NCBI RefSeq assembly: GCF_001043955.1
Contig: NZ_LABZ01000123.1
Location: 1 to 34,660 of the forward strand
Direction of reading: 5' to 3'
Source of the DNA: Methylobacterium tarhaniae
Lineage (GTDB): Bacteria; Pseudomonadota; Alphaproteobacteria; Rhizobiales; Beijerinckiaceae
Length of the DNA stretch: 34,660 bases
Shown one piece after another: positions 18,118 to 25,166 of this stretch. Each line of letters starts with the position of its first letter. Within the stretch, counting starts at the first letter, position 1. The notes beneath the pieces are model-generated. The model saw nothing but the letters and a program-made list of their open reading frames with translations, was not told the DNA's origin and did not search any database. Both the position numbers and the translations under genes were made by a program.

Positions 18118-18813
18118 ATGAAGGGCATGACTTCCAGTTTTGGACCCGAGACGACTTCAGGGTGCGGCGCGAGCCGCACCCTTTTTTCATCCGCGCCGGA
18201 CTTCGCCGCGACCGCCGAGCGGGTGCGCGCCTGCCGGCTGTGCCGCGACGCGCCGTTTCACGGCCCACCGCTCCCGGTCGAGCCGCGGCCGATCGTGCAG
18301 GGCACCTCCCGCGCCCGGATCTGCATCGCCAGCCAAGCGCCGGGCAACAGGGCCTTCCAGAGCGGGCGGCCGTTCCAGGATCCCTCGGGCACGCGCCTGC
18401 GTGCCTGGCTCGGCCTCGACGAGCCGGCCTTCTACGATCCCGACCTGGTGGCGATCGTGCCGATGGGCGCCTGCTTTCCCGGCCACGACGCCAAGGGCGG
18501 CGACCTGCCGCCGCGGCGCGAATGCGCCGAGACCTGGCGCGCGCCCCTGCTCGCCGGGCTGCCTGACCTCGAGCTGATCCTGCTGATCGGGCAATACGCG
18601 CAGGCCTGGCATCTCGGCCGCCAGCCCGGCGGCCTCACCGGCACGGTGGCGCGCTGGCGCGAGATCTTCTCGGAGCCTCAGCGGCCGCGCCTGCTGCCGC
18701 TGCCGCACCCGTCCTGGCGCAACACGCCGTGGCTCAGGAAACATCCGTGGTTCGAGGCGGAGCTGTTGCCGGTACTGCGGATGGAGGTGGCGCGGCTGGC
18801 CGGGCGGGCTTGA
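18118..18813 (+). CDS. Uracil-DNA glycosylase superfamily protein with four-Cys iron-sulfur motif
   Basis: 231-residue protein like family 4 UDGs, which remove uracil from DNA. Cys39 and Cys42 (CRLC), Cys119 and Cys136 match the spacing of a [4Fe-4S] UDG. ASQAPGNRAFQSGRPFQDPSGTRL corresponds to the GxAPG...GxPF motif, and LPLPHPSWRN holds the C-terminal HPS motif. The motif-1 Gln and other departures mean activity is uncertain. The start is a problem: ATG at 18118 or 18127 places a strong terminator (18160-18187) within the coding part, yet no ATG lies between it and the conserved CRLC; a GTG at about 18220 would leave only three residues before Cys39. The gene is followed 56 bp later by pyrF. 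Confidence 0.82.
   Translation: MKGMTSSFGPETTSGCGASRTLFSSAPDFAATAERVRACRLCRDAPFHGPPLPVEPRPIVQGTSRARICIASQAPGNRAFQSGRPFQDPSGTRLRAWLGLDEPAFYDPDLVAIVPMGACFPGHDAKGGDLPPRRECAETWRAPLLAGLPDLELILLIGQYAQAWHLGRQPGGLTGTVARWREIFSEPQRPRLLPLPHPSWRNTPWLRKHPWFEAELLPVLRMEVARLAGRA
18160..18187 (+). terminator. Strong intrinsic terminator
   Basis: Perfect 9-bp GC-rich stem (18160-18168 with 18173-18181), tetraloop GCGA, followed directly by six T. It is the best terminator in the window and suits the end of the molybdenum hydroxylase operon. However, it lies inside the 5' part of the next reading frame as it opens at 18118. Confidence 0.85.
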
Positions 18814-18869
18814 TTCCGGAGCGCAGTCCCATGATGGGTGCATAGAGTTTCGACCGCATCGGAGGTCCC

Positions 18870-19580
18870 TTGCCCGAGCCCATCAGCCCCCGCGACCGCC
18901 TGATCGTCGCCCTCGACATGGCGAGCACCGACGAGGCCGAGCGCCTGATCGACCGGATCGGCGACGCCGCGAGCTTCTACAAGATCGGCTACCGCCTCGG
19001 CTATGCCGGCGGCCTGCCCCTCGCCGAGCGGCTGGTCCGGGGCGGGCGCAAGGTCTTCCTCGACCTCAAGCTCCACGACATCGGCAACACCGTCGAGGAG
19101 GGGGTGCAGTCGCTCGCCGGGATCGGCGCCACCTTCCTCACGGTGCACGCCTATCCGCAGACCATGCGGGCGGCGGCAGCGGGGCGCGACAAGGCGGGGA
19201 CCGGCCTGAAGATCCTCGGCGTCACGGTGCTCACCTCCTACGACGACGCCGATGCGCGGGAGGCCGGCTACGCGCTGACGGTCGCCGACCTCGTCGCCGT
19301 GCGGGCCGCCGCCGCCAAGGCGATCGGCATCGACGGCATCGTCTGCTCGGCGGCCGAGGCCGCGCAGGTGCGGGCCATCGTCGGGCCCGACCGGCTGATC
19401 GTCACCCCGGGCATCCGGCCGGCCGGCGCCGCGACCGGCGACCAGAAGCGGGTCGTGACCCCCGCCGAGGCGATGCGGGCCGGGGTCGACCACGTCGTGG
19501 TCGGCCGGCCCATCACCGGGGCCGCCGACCCGCGCGACGTCGCCCGCCGCATCGTCGACGAGATGGCGGCAGCGCTCTAA
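18870..19580 (+). CDS. pyrF: Orotidine-5'-phosphate decarboxylase
   Basis: 236-residue cytoplasmic enzyme that decarboxylates OMP to UMP, the last step of de novo pyrimidine synthesis. The catalytic charge network is visible: Lys38 in FYKIG, then Asp65, Lys67 and Asp70 in [13 protein letters not shown]. The phosphate-binding end has TPGIRP and VVVGRPIT. Length is normal. TTG at 18870 is chosen because GGAGG sits four bases upstream and gives the family N-terminus; no ATG fits. It may be read with the UDG-like gene upstream (56-bp gap). Its TAA is formed by the first bases of a palindromic element (19578-19681). No sign of transfer. Confidence 0.96.
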   Translation: MPEPISPRDRLIVALDMASTDEAERLIDRIGDAASFYKIGYRLGYAGGLPLAERLVRGGRKVFLDLKLHDIGNTVEEGVQSLAGIGATFLTVHAYPQTMRAAAAGRDKAGTGLKILGVTVLTSYDDADAREAGYALTVADLVAVRAAAAKAIGIDGIVCSAAEAAQVRAIVGPDRLIVTPGIRPAGAATGDQKRVVTPAEAMRAGVDHVVVGRPITGAADPRDVARRIVDEMAAAL

Positions 19581-19681
19581 GCAGATTTCGCAAAAGTGGT
19601 CGCCGGTTTTGCGACAAAAATCTGCGACCAAACAAGAACCTGAGCGGACGAAGCGTTGGCTTGCCACCGCAAGTCTGCTTA
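19578..19681. repeat. 104-bp palindromic element with inverted ends, overlapping the pyrF stop
   Basis: Bounded by TAAGCAGA (19578-19585) and TCTGCTTA (19674-19681). Inside, GCAGATTT pairs with AAATCTGC (19581-19588, 19618-19625) and CGCAAAA with TTTTGCG (19589-19595, 19607-19613). The AAAAGTGG...CCGGTTTTGCG core resembles an intergenic element I recall as common in Rhizobiales. No transposase is present. Confidence 0.7.
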
Positions 19682-19716
19682 GAACCGCGAAGCCTGACAA
19701 AAATGGGAGGAGCCGC

Positions 19717-20028
19717 ATGGCGAAGGGATACTGGGTCGGCCGCGTCGATGTCTCGAAGCCCGAGGCCTACAAGAACTACGTCGCGGCCAACGGCGCCGCC
19801 TTCGCCAAGTTCGGCGGGCGCTTCCTGGTGCGCGGCGGCTCTTTCGAGGCGGTGCTCGGATCGAGCCGCGCGCGCAACGTGGTGATCGAGTTCCCGAGCT
19901 ACGACCAGGCGCTGGCCTGCTGGAACTCGCCCGAGTACCAGGCCGCCCGCGCCAAGCAGGAGGGCGGCGCCGAGATCGATCTGATCGTGATCGAGGGCTA
20001 TGACGGGGTCCAGCCCGGCGAGGGATGA
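19717..20028 (+). CDS. DUF1330 family protein
   Basis: 103-residue protein of the DUF1330 dimeric alpha-beta barrel family, whose biochemical role is unknown. It shows the family pattern of an opening strand (AKGYWVGRVDVSKPEAYKNYV), RGGSFEAVLGSSRARNVVIEFPSYDQAL in the middle, and the AxxWNSPEYQAARAKQE helix. The predicted location is the cytoplasm. GGGAGGAG four bases before the ATG at 19717 fixes the start. It lies between the palindromic element after pyrF and a convergent GntR gene, so it probably has its own promoter or one supplied by read-through. Nothing odd in length or composition. Confidence 0.92.
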   Translation: MAKGYWVGRVDVSKPEAYKNYVAANGAAFAKFGGRFLVRGGSFEAVLGSSRARNVVIEFPSYDQALACWNSPEYQAARAKQEGGAEIDLIVIEGYDGVQPGEG

Positions 20029-20058
20029 GGCGCGCCGCCTGATCCGATCCGGGCATCT

Positions 20059-20111
20059 CTTCGGCACATCCGCCGAAGGGGCCGCCCGCCCGCGCGGTCG
20101 GCAGGGCGGGC
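20059..20111. terminator. Two hairpins between convergent genes
   Basis: CTTCGGC/GCCGAAG (20059-20065, 20072-20078) and GCCCGCCC/GGGCGGGC (20084-20091, 20104-20111) lie between the DUF1330 and GntR stops. They could end transcription from both sides, but no T-runs are present. Confidence 0.35.
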
Positions 20112-20190
20112 CCATCTCCGGCCTTGCCCCGCCGACGATCCGTTCGCGCGTCCCGGCTTCGCGACGGGCTCGTCCCGTCCGGCGCGGCAG

Positions 20191-20943
20191 TCAAAGCTGC
20201 GATCGGATCGCCGGCCCGATGCCGTCGAAATAATCGGGGTTGAGGTCGGCGATGTCGCCGAGATCGGCGAGCAGGCCACCGACATGCGCGCCCATCCGGC
20301 GCGCCGCCTCTTCCGGGTCGCGGGACGCGATGGCGTCGCGCACCGCGCCGTGCTCGTCGACGACGCGGGTGAAGCGGCCGGCCTGCGGCAGGGTGAGGCG
20401 CCGGAACCGGTCGACCTGCACCTTCACCTGCTGGACCTGGCGCCAGATGCCCGGATAGCCGGCGGCCTGGGCGACGCCGGCGTGGAACGCCTCGTCGGCC
20501 TGATGGAACGCCTCGGGGTCGCCCTCGCAGGTCGCCGCCAGGACCGCCATCGCCCGGTCGATCGCCGCCAGCCCCGCCGCCCCGCCCCGCTCGGCGGCGA
20601 GCCGCGCGCTCGTCTCCTCGAGGGAGCGACGGATGATGATCGCCTCGGGCAGGTCGGCATAGGGGATCAGGGCCACGAAGGTCCCCGATTGCGGGAAGAT
20701 CGCGACCAGGCCTTCCTCGGCGAGCTTCAGCACCGCCTCGTGCACCGGCGTGCGGCTGACGCCGTACTGGCGCGCCAGTTCCTTCTCGTTGATCGGGTCG
20801 CCCGGGCACATCTCCAAGGAGGCGATGCGGGCGCGCAGCTCCTGCCGGATCACCGCGGAGGCCGTCGGCGGCCGCTCGGTGTCGCGGCTCGGCATGCGGT
20901 TCTGCGCCTTGCGCGGGCTCGTGCGGATGGCGTCCATTGTCAT
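20191..20943 (-). CDS. GntR family transcriptional regulator, FCD (FadR) subfamily
   Basis: 250-residue regulator. The winged helix-turn-helix spans about 18-85, with INEKELARQYGVSRTPVHEAVLKLAEEGLV being the GntR recognition region. The all-helical FCD ligand domain fills about 95-230, with the AFHAGVAQAAGY and DEHGAVRDAIASRDPEEAARRMGAHV segments that usually carry metal and effector ligands. ATG at 20943 follows GAGGGG; ATG at 20937 is two codons shorter. A perfect 14-bp palindrome at 21009-21022, 66 bp upstream, suggests autoregulation. The effector is unknown; this subfamily binds small organic acids. No catabolic operon is next to it, so its targets are not obvious. Confidence 0.92.
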   Translation of the reverse strand: MTMDAIRTSPRKAQNRMPSRDTERPPTASAVIRQELRARIASLEMCPGDPINEKELARQYGVSRTPVHEAVLKLAEEGLVAIFPQSGTFVALIPYADLPEAIIIRRSLEETSARLAAERGGAAGLAAIDRAMAVLAATCEGDPEAFHQADEAFHAGVAQAAGYPGIWRQVQQVKVQVDRFRRLTLPQAGRFTRVVDEHGAVRDAIASRDPEEAARRMGAHVGGLLADLGDIADLNPDYFDGIGPAIRSQL

Positions 20944-21008
20944 GCCCCTCACCCGCGGCGCGTTGTCGTCGCGCCGGTCCCGGAGGGCCTCCCTGCGGCA
21001 CAGCCTAG

Positions 21009-21022
21009 CCTGATATATCAGG
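21009..21022. promoter_or_regulatory. Perfect palindrome, GntR operator candidate
   Basis: CCTGATATATCAGG is fully self-complementary and AT-centred in a GC-rich setting, 66 bp before the GntR start. FCD regulators usually bind such short palindromes in their own promoters. Confidence 0.6.
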
Positions 21023-21183
21023 TATGCAACTCCCCCGTGCTGCGGCCGGGCTTTCCTTCGTGCGGGGCTAGGACCTGCCCTGCGCCGGGCGCGGCTTGAC
21101 CGGGCCGGAGCGGGTGCCACCTCCGGGTCAGGGTTCACGATGTACCCCGGAGCGGCGGACGGAGCGGCGGATGATCGACTGTC

Positions 21184-21444
21184 ATGACCGGCCCATCCCG
21201 AACGGCCGCCCGGCCGCCGGCATCAGGCGCTGAGCCGGCGATGGCGACGCGCGGATCGTCGGGTCGGGGCTGGCGCAGGATCCTGCGCCTCCTCCTCACG
21301 GTGGTGCCACCCCTGGTCGGGGTGGTGCTGATCGGCCAGGCCGTGGTCGTGTCGATCGGCGGCGACATCCGCCGCTGGGAATTCGTGCTGGGGGCGGCCT
21401 GCCTGTGCCTGACCTTTGCCGGGCGGCTGGTGCCGAAGGAGTGA
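21184..21444 (+). CDS. Small membrane protein, unrecognised
   Basis: 86 residues from ATG 21184, or 67 from the in-frame ATG at 21241; neither has a clear ribosome site. The conserved-looking part is the C-terminal two thirds: basic RGWRRILR, then two hydrophobic helices (LLLTVVPPLVGVVLIGQAVVV and FVLGAACLCLTFAGRLV) separated by a short charged loop GGDIRRWE. The Ala/Pro-rich start before 21241 looks non-coding, so the shorter form may be right. It is divergent from the GntR gene with 240 bp between starts and could be under its control. The stop abuts a palindromic element. Function unknown. Confidence 0.45.
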   Translation: MTGPSRTAARPPASGAEPAMATRGSSGRGWRRILRLLLTVVPPLVGVVLIGQAVVVSIGGDIRRWEFVLGAACLCLTFAGRLVPKE

Positions 21445-21567
21445 TACCAACGGTCGTTGAAAACGACCTTTGGTTCCGTTCTCGAGTTTTCGCCAAGCGT
21501 CTGGCTTGGTGTCGAAAATTCGAGATGGGTCAACGGTCTGATGCGTCAGCATCTTAGGCCGTTGCTA
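21445..21567. repeat. 123-bp multi-hairpin palindromic element
   Basis: Near-inverted ends TACCAACGG (21445-21453) and CCGTTGCTA (21559-21567). Inside are GGTCGTT/AACGACC (21452-21468), a long stem with arms 21481-21498 and 21504-21524 interrupted by three unpaired bases, and CAACGG/CCGTTG (21531-21536, 21559-21564). It begins directly after the small membrane-protein stop. Looks like a non-autonomous mobile or REP-type element; single copy here. Confidence 0.65.
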
Positions 21568-21714
21568 TGAGGCGTCGCCCGGCCGTGACAGCCAGTATCG
21601 ATCGCGGCGACGACGTTGGCTCACGCGGTCAGGCTGGAACCGCCCCCGGCCCTCGCCCTTTGCTCCCACACATCGAAGCCGGGAAGCCTTGAAGAAAGCC
21701 CCACGGACACTCCC

Positions 21715-21978
21715 ATGCGCGACAATCCCGAGCGGAGCCGGTTCGAACTCGAGGTGGACGGCGAGGTCGCCTACGCCGATTACCGCCGCCAGCCGGGCAC
21801 CCTCGTCATCGCCTATGTCTATGCGCCGCCGGCGCTTCGCGGCACCGGGACCGCCGACCGCCTGATGCAGGGCGTGGCCGAGGCCGCCCGGGCGGAAGGC
21901 GTGCGGATCCGGCCACTCTGCGGCTACGCGGCCGCGTGGCTGCGCCGCCACCGAGAGCACAGCGACCTGGTGAGTTGA
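21715..21978 (+). CDS. GNAT-like N-acetyltransferase, YidJ/YjdJ type
   Basis: 87-residue minimal GNAT domain (the Gcn5-related group of about 90 residues). SRFELEVDGEVAYADYR gives the first strands, TLVIAYVYAPPALRGTGTADRLMQGVAEAARAEGVRI gives the core with the acetyl-CoA loop RGTGTADRL in place of the usual RGxGxA, and RPLCGYAAAWLRRHREHSDLV is the typical C-terminal strand and helix. The predicted location is the cytoplasm. ATG at 21715 gives the family N-terminus although the ribosome site is weak. The substrate is not known for this group. It stands between a palindromic element and a convergent hypothetical gene and is probably transcribed alone. Confidence 0.88.
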   Translation: MRDNPERSRFELEVDGEVAYADYRRQPGTLVIAYVYAPPALRGTGTADRLMQGVAEAARAEGVRIRPLCGYAAAWLRRHREHSDLVS

Positions 21979-22045
21979 CGCGCCATCGATGGCGCAGAGA
22001 CGGCGACCGGAGCGGGAAGGCCTGTCGCTGCGCACGGCCGATCGA

Positions 22046-22531
22046 TCACTGCGCCCGTCCCGCCAGTTCCAGAGCATCCCTCAGGCTGCTCTCGCGAGAC
22101 ACGGATGTTTGCAGCGAGCCGGCCGCCCCCTGGCTCATGACCGTCGGGCCTGTGCCGTCCCCCTTGCTCTTCCGGCTGTCGAGTGCCGCGGCGATCGCAC
22201 GCACCAGATCGGGATCCACGACGGTCCGACCGCCCGTGCGGGTCTTGACCGCCCGGAGCGAGCCGGCGTCGGCGCCCGACGACGGGGCGATCATCCGCGT
22301 GGGAATGTCGGCGGGAGCCCCGGCCCCGCCGGTGCCGCGCGGCGACACTTGCAGCGCGAACAATGCGTCGAGTGTCGAGAGCGACATCGTCACGGGCGCC
22401 GACGCCGGTGCCGATCCGGTCTTGTCCGGCGGCAAAGGCTCGGCCGGGACGGCGGCATGGGCGAAGAGAAGGCCGGACGACGTCCGGTTCGTGAGGATCT
22501 GCCCGAGGAGGGATGCGCCCGTGACGATCAT
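22046..22531 (-). CDS. Hypothetical protein
   Basis: 161-residue protein with no family I recognise. It opens MIVTGASLLGQILTN, is rich in Ala, Gly, Ser, Thr and Pro, and contains TMSLSTLDALFALQVSPRGTGG in the middle and PDLVRAIAAALDSRKS near the end, which may be short helices in an otherwise disordered chain. No signal peptide, transmembrane helix or cysteine is seen. GGAGCAGG before the ATG at 22531 is a convincing ribosome site and is the main support for the gene. It converges with the GNAT-like gene (67-bp gap). It is a real gene by ribosome site and codon pattern, but its function is unknown. Confidence 0.6.
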   Translation of the reverse strand: MIVTGASLLGQILTNRTSSGLLFAHAAVPAEPLPPDKTGSAPASAPVTMSLSTLDALFALQVSPRGTGGAGAPADIPTRMIAPSSGADAGSLRAVKTRTGGRTVVDPDLVRAIAAALDSRKSKGDGTGPTVMSQGAAGSLQTSVSRESSLRDALELAGRAQ

Positions 22532-22699
22532 GACCTGCTCCGTTCTCGCGAGCGACGCAGCCTTCGGTGCGGGTGCCGCCACCGAGACGGTCGCTTCGAT
22601 CTGGGGCGACCGTGCGGACGGAGATCTGGCCTCCTGGTGAGGCGCATCCGTCGGATTTGATGCAACCGGCGAAATCCGGGGGATTGCCGGGTGCTGTCG

Positions 22700-22920
22700 C
22701 TACGCGGCCGGCGCGACGGGCTGGCGCAGGATCGTCCTGAGCCTCGCCGCCGCGATCCGGCGCGGGGCGCTCAGGTCGATCTCGTGGTGCAGCCCCGTCT
22801 CCCGCAGGCCTTGGGCCGGCGGGAATTCGTCGTGACGCGTCCTCAGGATCGGGCCCTCGGCGTCGTAGGGCCCGACATGGAGCGTCTGGACGCAGCGTCC
22901 CTCCTCCCCGCCGTCGGCGG
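22700..22920 (-). pseudogene. C-terminal fragment of a GyrI-like effector-binding protein
   Basis: Minus-strand frame ending at TAG 22700 reads CVQTLHVGPYDAEGP, HDEFPPAQGL, TGLHHEIDLS and RLRTILRQPV, which is the C-terminal half of GyrI-like small-molecule-binding proteins. The N-terminal half is absent; upstream sequence runs into the 15-bp repeat at the end of the amidohydrolase gene. No start codon or ribosome site fits. Best read as a fragment left by deletion. Confidence 0.7.
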
Positions 22921-22939
22921 AAAGGCAAGCGCCGGGACG

Positions 22940-22980
22940 GTCACCCCGCCGAGGGTTACCCCGCCGAGGGTTACCCCGCC
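22940..22980. repeat. 15-bp tandem repeat over the amidohydrolase stop
   Basis: Units at 22940, 22955 and 22970 (partial, 11 bp) of the form GTTACCCCGCCGAGG, the first with TCA for TTA. On the minus strand the TAA at 22971-22973 is the stop, and the next unit carries another TAA in the same frame. Confidence 0.75.
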
Positions 22981-24386
22981 ATATCGAGCGGCGGAGCGAG
23001 CCCCGCCGGCAGCGGGCTGACATAGGGCGTGCGGGCCAGTCGCTCGGCGTGGTCGGCCTTGGCGCGGGCGAGCAGGTCGGGGTCGCGCAGGACGTCGACC
23101 GCGGTTCCGGCCATCGCCTTGGCGACGTGGATCATGCCCTTGTGCGCCGCCGGGGTCTTGCCCTGGGCGGTCATCTGCCAGGAATGGCCGGGGGTGCCGA
23201 TGGCGTAGGTGGCGCCGCGGGCCTGGACGGTCGGCACCGCCCAGCTCACGTCGCCGACATCGGTCGAGCCCATCATCCGCTCGCCGATTGCGCCGAGCGG
23301 CACGATCGTGTCGCAGAGCGGCGCGTCGGTCACCGGCACGCCGAAGCGGCGATGGGCCGAGACGATGTCCTCCCGGGTCAGCGTCGCCCGGATCACCTCC
23401 GCGAAGGCGCGGTCCCCGGCATCGAAGGGCGGAGGGCCCAGCCGCATCAGGTTGGCGTGGAGCGCCTGCTCCAGCGGCGGGTTCGCGAGCAGGTTCGACA
23501 TCGCGCTCACCACCCGGCTCGCCACCGTGGTCTCGGTCATCAGCGCGGCGCCTTGCGCGATCCTCTCCACCCGGGCTGCGAGGTCGAGGAGGCCGGGGAG
23601 GTCGGCGGCGCGCACGAGGTAGCGCACGGTGGCGCCGGCCTGGACGACGTTGGGGGCGATGCCGCCCGCATCGAGATAGGCATAGTGCACCCGCGCGTCG
23701 CTCGGCATGTGCTCGCGCATGTAGTTGACGCCGACATTCATCAGCTCGACCGCGTCGAGGGCCGAGCGTCCGAGATGCGGTGCGGCGGCCGCGTGCGAGG
23801 CCTTGCCGGCGAAGGTGAAGTCGAGGAGTTGGATCGCCAGGGAGACCGGCTCCCAGATCGCCACGAACGGGCCCGGATGCCAGGTGATCGCCACGTCGAC
23901 GTCGGAAAAGACGCCGTCGCGCACCATGAAGGTCTTGGCGGCCCCGCCTTCTTCCGCCGGGCAGCCGTAGTAGCGCACGCGCCCCGGCAGCCCTTCCGCG
24001 GCGAGCCAGTCCTTGACGGCGGTGGCGGCGAGCAGTGCGCCGGCGCCGAGCAGGTTGTGGCCGCAGCCATGGCCGGCGCCCTCGCCCGGCCGGGGCCGGT
24101 GCTCGGCCACGCCCGCCTCCTGGCTCAGGCCCGGCAGCGCGTCGTACTCGCCCAGGATCGCGATGACCGGGCCGCCCTCCCCCGCCTCGCCCATCATGGC
24201 GGTCGGGATGCCGCCGACCGCTTCCGTCACCCGGAAGCCCTGGGCCCGCAGCATCGCGCTGTGCTCGGCCGCCGAGCGCACTTCCTGGAAGTTGAGCTCC
24301 GGCATCTCCCAGACCCGGTCGGAGAGGGCGACGAACGCCGCCGCGTGCTCCTCGACGTGCCGCCAGATCGCCTCGCTGTTGTGCAT
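22971..24386 (-). CDS. M20 family amidohydrolase (AbgB-like)
   Basis: 471-residue M20 metallo-amidohydrolase, close in length to AbgB, the p-aminobenzoyl-glutamate hydrolase subunit. Metal-site segments are visible: ILGEYDALPGLSQ near 75, GHGCGHNLLG near 105-115, YYGCPAEEGGAAKTFM, the ITWHPGP stretch, and GKASHAAAAPHLGRSALDAVEL at the dimerisation domain. The C-terminus has TPGHSWQMTAQG. The usual Cys/His/Glu ligands (Cys in HGCGH, EE in PAEEGG) are present, so it should be active. GAGGAAAC before the ATG at 24386 supports the start. It lies 104 bp after the HCCA-like gene on the same strand and may be cotranscribed. The natural substrate is unknown. Its stop is in a 15-bp repeat. Confidence 0.93.
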   Translation of the reverse strand: MHNSEAIWRHVEEHAAAFVALSDRVWEMPELNFQEVRSAAEHSAMLRAQGFRVTEAVGGIPTAMMGEAGEGGPVIAILGEYDALPGLSQEAGVAEHRPRPGEGAGHGCGHNLLGAGALLAATAVKDWLAAEGLPGRVRYYGCPAEEGGAAKTFMVRDGVFSDVDVAITWHPGPFVAIWEPVSLAIQLLDFTFAGKASHAAAAPHLGRSALDAVELMNVGVNYMREHMPSDARVHYAYLDAGGIAPNVVQAGATVRYLVRAADLPGLLDLAARVERIAQGAALMTETTVASRVVSAMSNLLANPPLEQALHANLMRLGPPPFDAGDRAFAEVIRATLTREDIVSAHRRFGVPVTDAPLCDTIVPLGAIGERMMGSTDVGDVSWAVPTVQARGATYAIGTPGHSWQMTAQGKTPAAHKGMIHVAKAMAGTAVDVLRDPDLLARAKADHAERLARTPYVSPLPAGLAPPLDMAG

Positions 24387-24490
24387 GTTTCCTCGCGCGT
24401 CCGGGGCCTTGTTCGTTCCTGCCCCCCGCTCCTTGTCGCACGATGGGGGCCGGGCGCCATGCGCCCGGCTCGGCCCTGACCTGCGCGCCG

Positions 24491-25123
24491 TCAGCCCCTG
24501 GCCCGGACCGCCCGCCGTGCCAGCGCCCGGTCGACGAAGTCGAGCCGGTCCTGGCCCCAGAACAGCTCGCCGTCGAGCACGAGGGTGGGCGAGCCGAACA
24601 CGCAGAGGCTTTCCGCCTCCTCGCCGTTGCGGCGGTACTCCGCCTGGACGGCCTCGCTGCCCTCGGCCGCCACCAGGGCGGCGCCGTCGTAGCCGTTCTC
24701 GTCCGCGATGGCCTGGCGCACGGCCGGGTCGGCGATGTCGCGCTCCTCGGCCCACAGCGCCCGCAGGATCGCGTGCGAGAGGCGGAACGCATCGAGCCCG
24801 GCTGCTTGCGCGGCGATGACGGTCCAGCCGGCATGCTTGTTCCAGTTCGGCGCCGGGTTCTGCATCGGGTAGTGACGGGGCGTCACGTTGAGCGGGAGGC
24901 CGAGATAGTCGCTCCAGCGGGCGAGCTCGACGGCATGATAATCGCGACGCGGCTGCGGCCGGGTCCGGATCGGCACGCCGCCGGTCTTCGGCACCACCTC
25001 CTGGAAGTCGAACGGCTTCAGCACCAGCCGGGCGCGGTGGCGGCGCACGATATCCTGGAGCTTCGGGCCCCCGAGATAGGCCCAGGGCGAGGACAGGCTG
25101 TAGAAGCAGGACAATTCGACCAT
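24491..25123 (-). CDS. DsbA-family protein, 2-hydroxychromene-2-carboxylate isomerase type
   Basis: 210-residue thioredoxin-fold protein of the HCCA isomerase/kappa-GST group. The N-terminus reads ELSCFYSLSSPWAYLGGPKL; the SPWAY motif with its serine replaces the CxxC of DsbA. Further family segments are KPFDFQEVVPKTGG, a helical insert through ILRALWAEERDIADP, and the C-terminal cis-Pro region FGSPTLVLDGELFWGQDRLDFV. It probably uses glutathione and acts in the cytoplasm on an aromatic or other electrophilic compound, but the substrate is unassigned. GGAGG lies before the ATG at 25123. Only 24 bases separate it from the divergent monooxygenase start, so their promoters must overlap the opposite gene or each other. 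Confidence 0.92.
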   Translation of the reverse strand: MVELSCFYSLSSPWAYLGGPKLQDIVRRHRARLVLKPFDFQEVVPKTGGVPIRTRPQPRRDYHAVELARWSDYLGLPLNVTPRHYPMQNPAPNWNKHAGWTVIAAQAAGLDAFRLSHAILRALWAEERDIADPAVRQAIADENGYDGAALVAAEGSEAVQAEYRRNGEEAESLCVFGSPTLVLDGELFWGQDRLDFVDRALARRAVRARG

Positions 25124-25136
25124 CGGGGCCTCCAAA

Positions 25137-25166
25137 AAGGGACGGGCATGGAAGGGACGGGCATGG
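25137..25166. repeat. 15-bp duplication of a ribosome site and start codon
   Basis: AAGGGACGGGCATGG occurs twice in direct succession (25137-25151, 25152-25166). Each copy has AAGGG and ATG with the same spacing, and the two ATG codons are in frame. Confidence 0.9.

Noticed and set aside
22691..23020. Plus-strand frame opposite the GyrI-like fragment
   Set aside because: No recognisable content; the minus strand gives clear GyrI-like sequence.
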